The notes below the pieces were generated by a model. That model saw only the letters and a program-made list of their open reading frames with translations, searched no databases and was not told the origin of the DNA. Shown here in pieces: positions 5,089 through 6,134 of a stretch of 6,134 bases of DNA. The DNA is taken from positions 1 to 6,134 of the forward strand of contig JADLGU010000266.1 of assembly GCA_020849155.1 (NCBI GenBank), given 5' to 3'. Position 1 is the stretch's first letter. The number at the start of each line of letters is the position of its first letter. This stretch comes from Rhodocyclaceae bacterium (GTDB lineage Bacteria > Pseudomonadota > Gammaproteobacteria > Burkholderiales > Rhodocyclaceae). Both the position numbers and the translations under genes were made by a program.

Positions 5089-6134
5089 TGCGGCCGACGA
5101 CGTGCATCTCGCAGGCCTTGCAGTCGAAGCGCAGCGTCAGACGTTCGGCGCCGTTGACCAGCGTCATCGGCTCGGCGTTGATGCCCTTGATCTGCCAGTC
5201 TTTGGCTTCCTTCGGGCATAGGCTGAAACTGTAGCGCAGACAGTGCTTGGTGATCATCAGGGAGACGTCGCCGGGCGTGGTGTCGGCCTCGAACGCATCG
5301 GCGATCAGTTCGACGCCGTGCTTCCGGTAAAAGGCGCGCGCGCGGCCGTTGAAGACGTTGCCGAGATAAGTCAGTTCCTTTTCCGGATAGGCAGCCGGCG
5401 GCTCGGCCGGCGCGGCGCGTGACGGGCGCGGCCGCCGGGACTCGCGCGCTTCAACCAGCGCCGCGATGCCGTCGCGGCGCAGGGCGTTGATCGCGGAGGC
5501 GGGAACGAAGATCGGCGCGGCGAGGTCGATTTGCGTCGCGCTGAAATCGGTGCTGCCGAGTTTGCCCAGGTGGTTCCGCAGCGAGGCGAGCGCCTTCTCG
5601 GCGTCGCGCGACGGCGCGACCGGCACCGCCTGGCGGACAGTCGCAGTGATGCCGTCCTCATCCTCCAGCGTCAGCTCCAGCCCGTCGTCGATGACGGCGA
5701 GGGCCATCCGCACGCCGATGCGCCGCTCGGCCGATTCCTTCTCCAGGGCGCGCTCGAAGGCCTGGTCGCGGTTGCGGTAGAGCGTCATGCCCGGTTTCAG
5801 GTCCGCCGGCATCTCGTTGGGGTAGAGGCGCTGGCCGCGGGCGACGTTGATGCGCACGCCGGCGAGCTTGTTGGCGCCCTTGCTGCCCTGCGGCTGGTAG
5901 CTGACGCCGTCGCCGTTGTGCAGATCGATGTCGCCGTCGATCTCGAACCAGTCGGCGCCGAGGCGCGTCACGGCGCCGATCGCCTCGCCGGAGAACTTGG
6001 GCGTCTCGAAGGCGCCGATGTCGGGCTTGCGGCCATGGGCGAAGTAGTCGGTGGCGCCGCGGTTGAAGGTCTTCTCCGGCTGCGGCGTGAAGAAATGGGT
6101 GCAGCGCCCGGACGAGGCGGCGCGGAACTGGGGC
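5081..6134 (-). CDS. rlhA: U32-family protein, RlhA (YdcP)-type, C-terminal part (5' end outside window)
   Basis: On the minus strand the frame is open from the window edge to the TAG at 5083-5081, giving 350 residues of the C-terminal part; E. coli RlhA has about 650. RlhA is the U32 protein needed for 5-hydroxylation of cytidine 2501 in 23S rRNA, in an iron- and Fe-S-assembly-dependent way; older annotation calls the family peptidase/collagenase U32. Seen at the start of the fragment: CTHFFTPQPEKTFNRGATDYF and a PKFSGEAIGAVTRLGADWFEI stretch, typical of the boundary after the U32 domain; then a DUF3656-like middle, an alanine- and proline-rich linker, and a C-terminal segment with LMITKHCLRYSFSLCPKE and FDCKACEMHV. 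The Cys pairs CX7C and CX2C there are conserved in this subgroup as I recall. The Fe-S-binding N-terminal domain is outside the window. It converges on tupA with five bases between stops. A general U32 protein other than RlhA is the alternative. Confidence 0.83.
   Translation of the reverse strand, partial: PQFRAASSGRCTHFFTPQPEKTFNRGATDYFAHGRKPDIGAFETPKFSGEAIGAVTRLGADWFEIDGDIDLHNGDGVSYQPQGSKGANKLAGVRINVARGQRLYPNEMPADLKPGMTLYRNRDQAFERALEKESAERRIGVRMALAVIDDGLELTLEDEDGITATVRQAVPVAPSRDAEKALASLRNHLGKLGSTDFSATQIDLAAPIFVPASAINALRRDGIAALVEARESRRPRPSRAAPAEPPAAYPEKELTYLGNVFNGRARAFYRKHGVELIADAFEADTTPGDVSLMITKHCLRYSFSLCPKEAKDWQIKGINAEPMTLVNGAERLTLRFDCKACEMHVVGRRR

Noticed and set aside
4248..5219. 323-codon minus-strand frame opposite tupA
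   Set aside because: Antisense shadow of a full-length TupA with signal peptide and signature motifs; no family features in its own translation.

Overview
The window is GC-rich and densely coding, with small-molecule and metal-enzyme genes typical of a respiratory proteobacterium. The gene set, the codon bias and a Rhodocyclales-like feel to the proteins suggest a betaproteobacterium. That placement is an inference from general familiarity, not from a marker gene.

Layout. (1) Bases 1-2486, + strand, hold the end of an operon for a DMSO-reductase-family molybdo/tungsto-pterin enzyme. It contains the C-terminal 358 residues of a DmsA-like catalytic subunit, a complete DmsB-like protein with four [4Fe-4S] motifs, and a TorD/DmsD-type assembly chaperone. 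The three genes are coupled (1-base gap, then a 4-base GTGA overlap). No membrane-anchor gene lies where dmsC would be expected. (2) Bases 2519-3127, + strand, encode a secreted DUF192 protein whose last ~60 codons run through a cluster of hairpins that looks like an interspersed intergenic repeat. The extended end overlaps the end of the convergent next gene. (3) Bases 3079-4152, - strand, encode a one-component regulator with a ModE-type winged helix-turn-helix and a cytoplasmic periplasmic-binding-protein-like sensor domain. (4) Bases 4153-4265 are a divergent control region with two perfect inverted repeats. (5) Bases 4266-5075, + strand, encode TupA, the periplasmic tungstate-binding protein, with no tupB or tupC following. 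(6) Bases 5081-6134, - strand, encode the C-terminal part of a U32-family protein of the RlhA (YdcP) type, cut by the window edge.

How it fits together. A Mo/W-pterin oxidoreductase with its chaperone sits next to a divergent oxyanion-sensor/TupA pair. The simplest reading is that the regulator senses molybdate or tungstate and controls tupA through the inverted repeat, and that the TupA supply serves pterin enzymes such as the one next door. The points worth following up are the ModE-HTH/PBP-like regulator architecture and its operator, the stand-alone tupA, the missing anchor gene, and the repeat-derived tail on DUF192. No stretch longer than about 115 bases lacks a gene. No tRNA, rRNA, CRISPR array or insertion sequence was seen.
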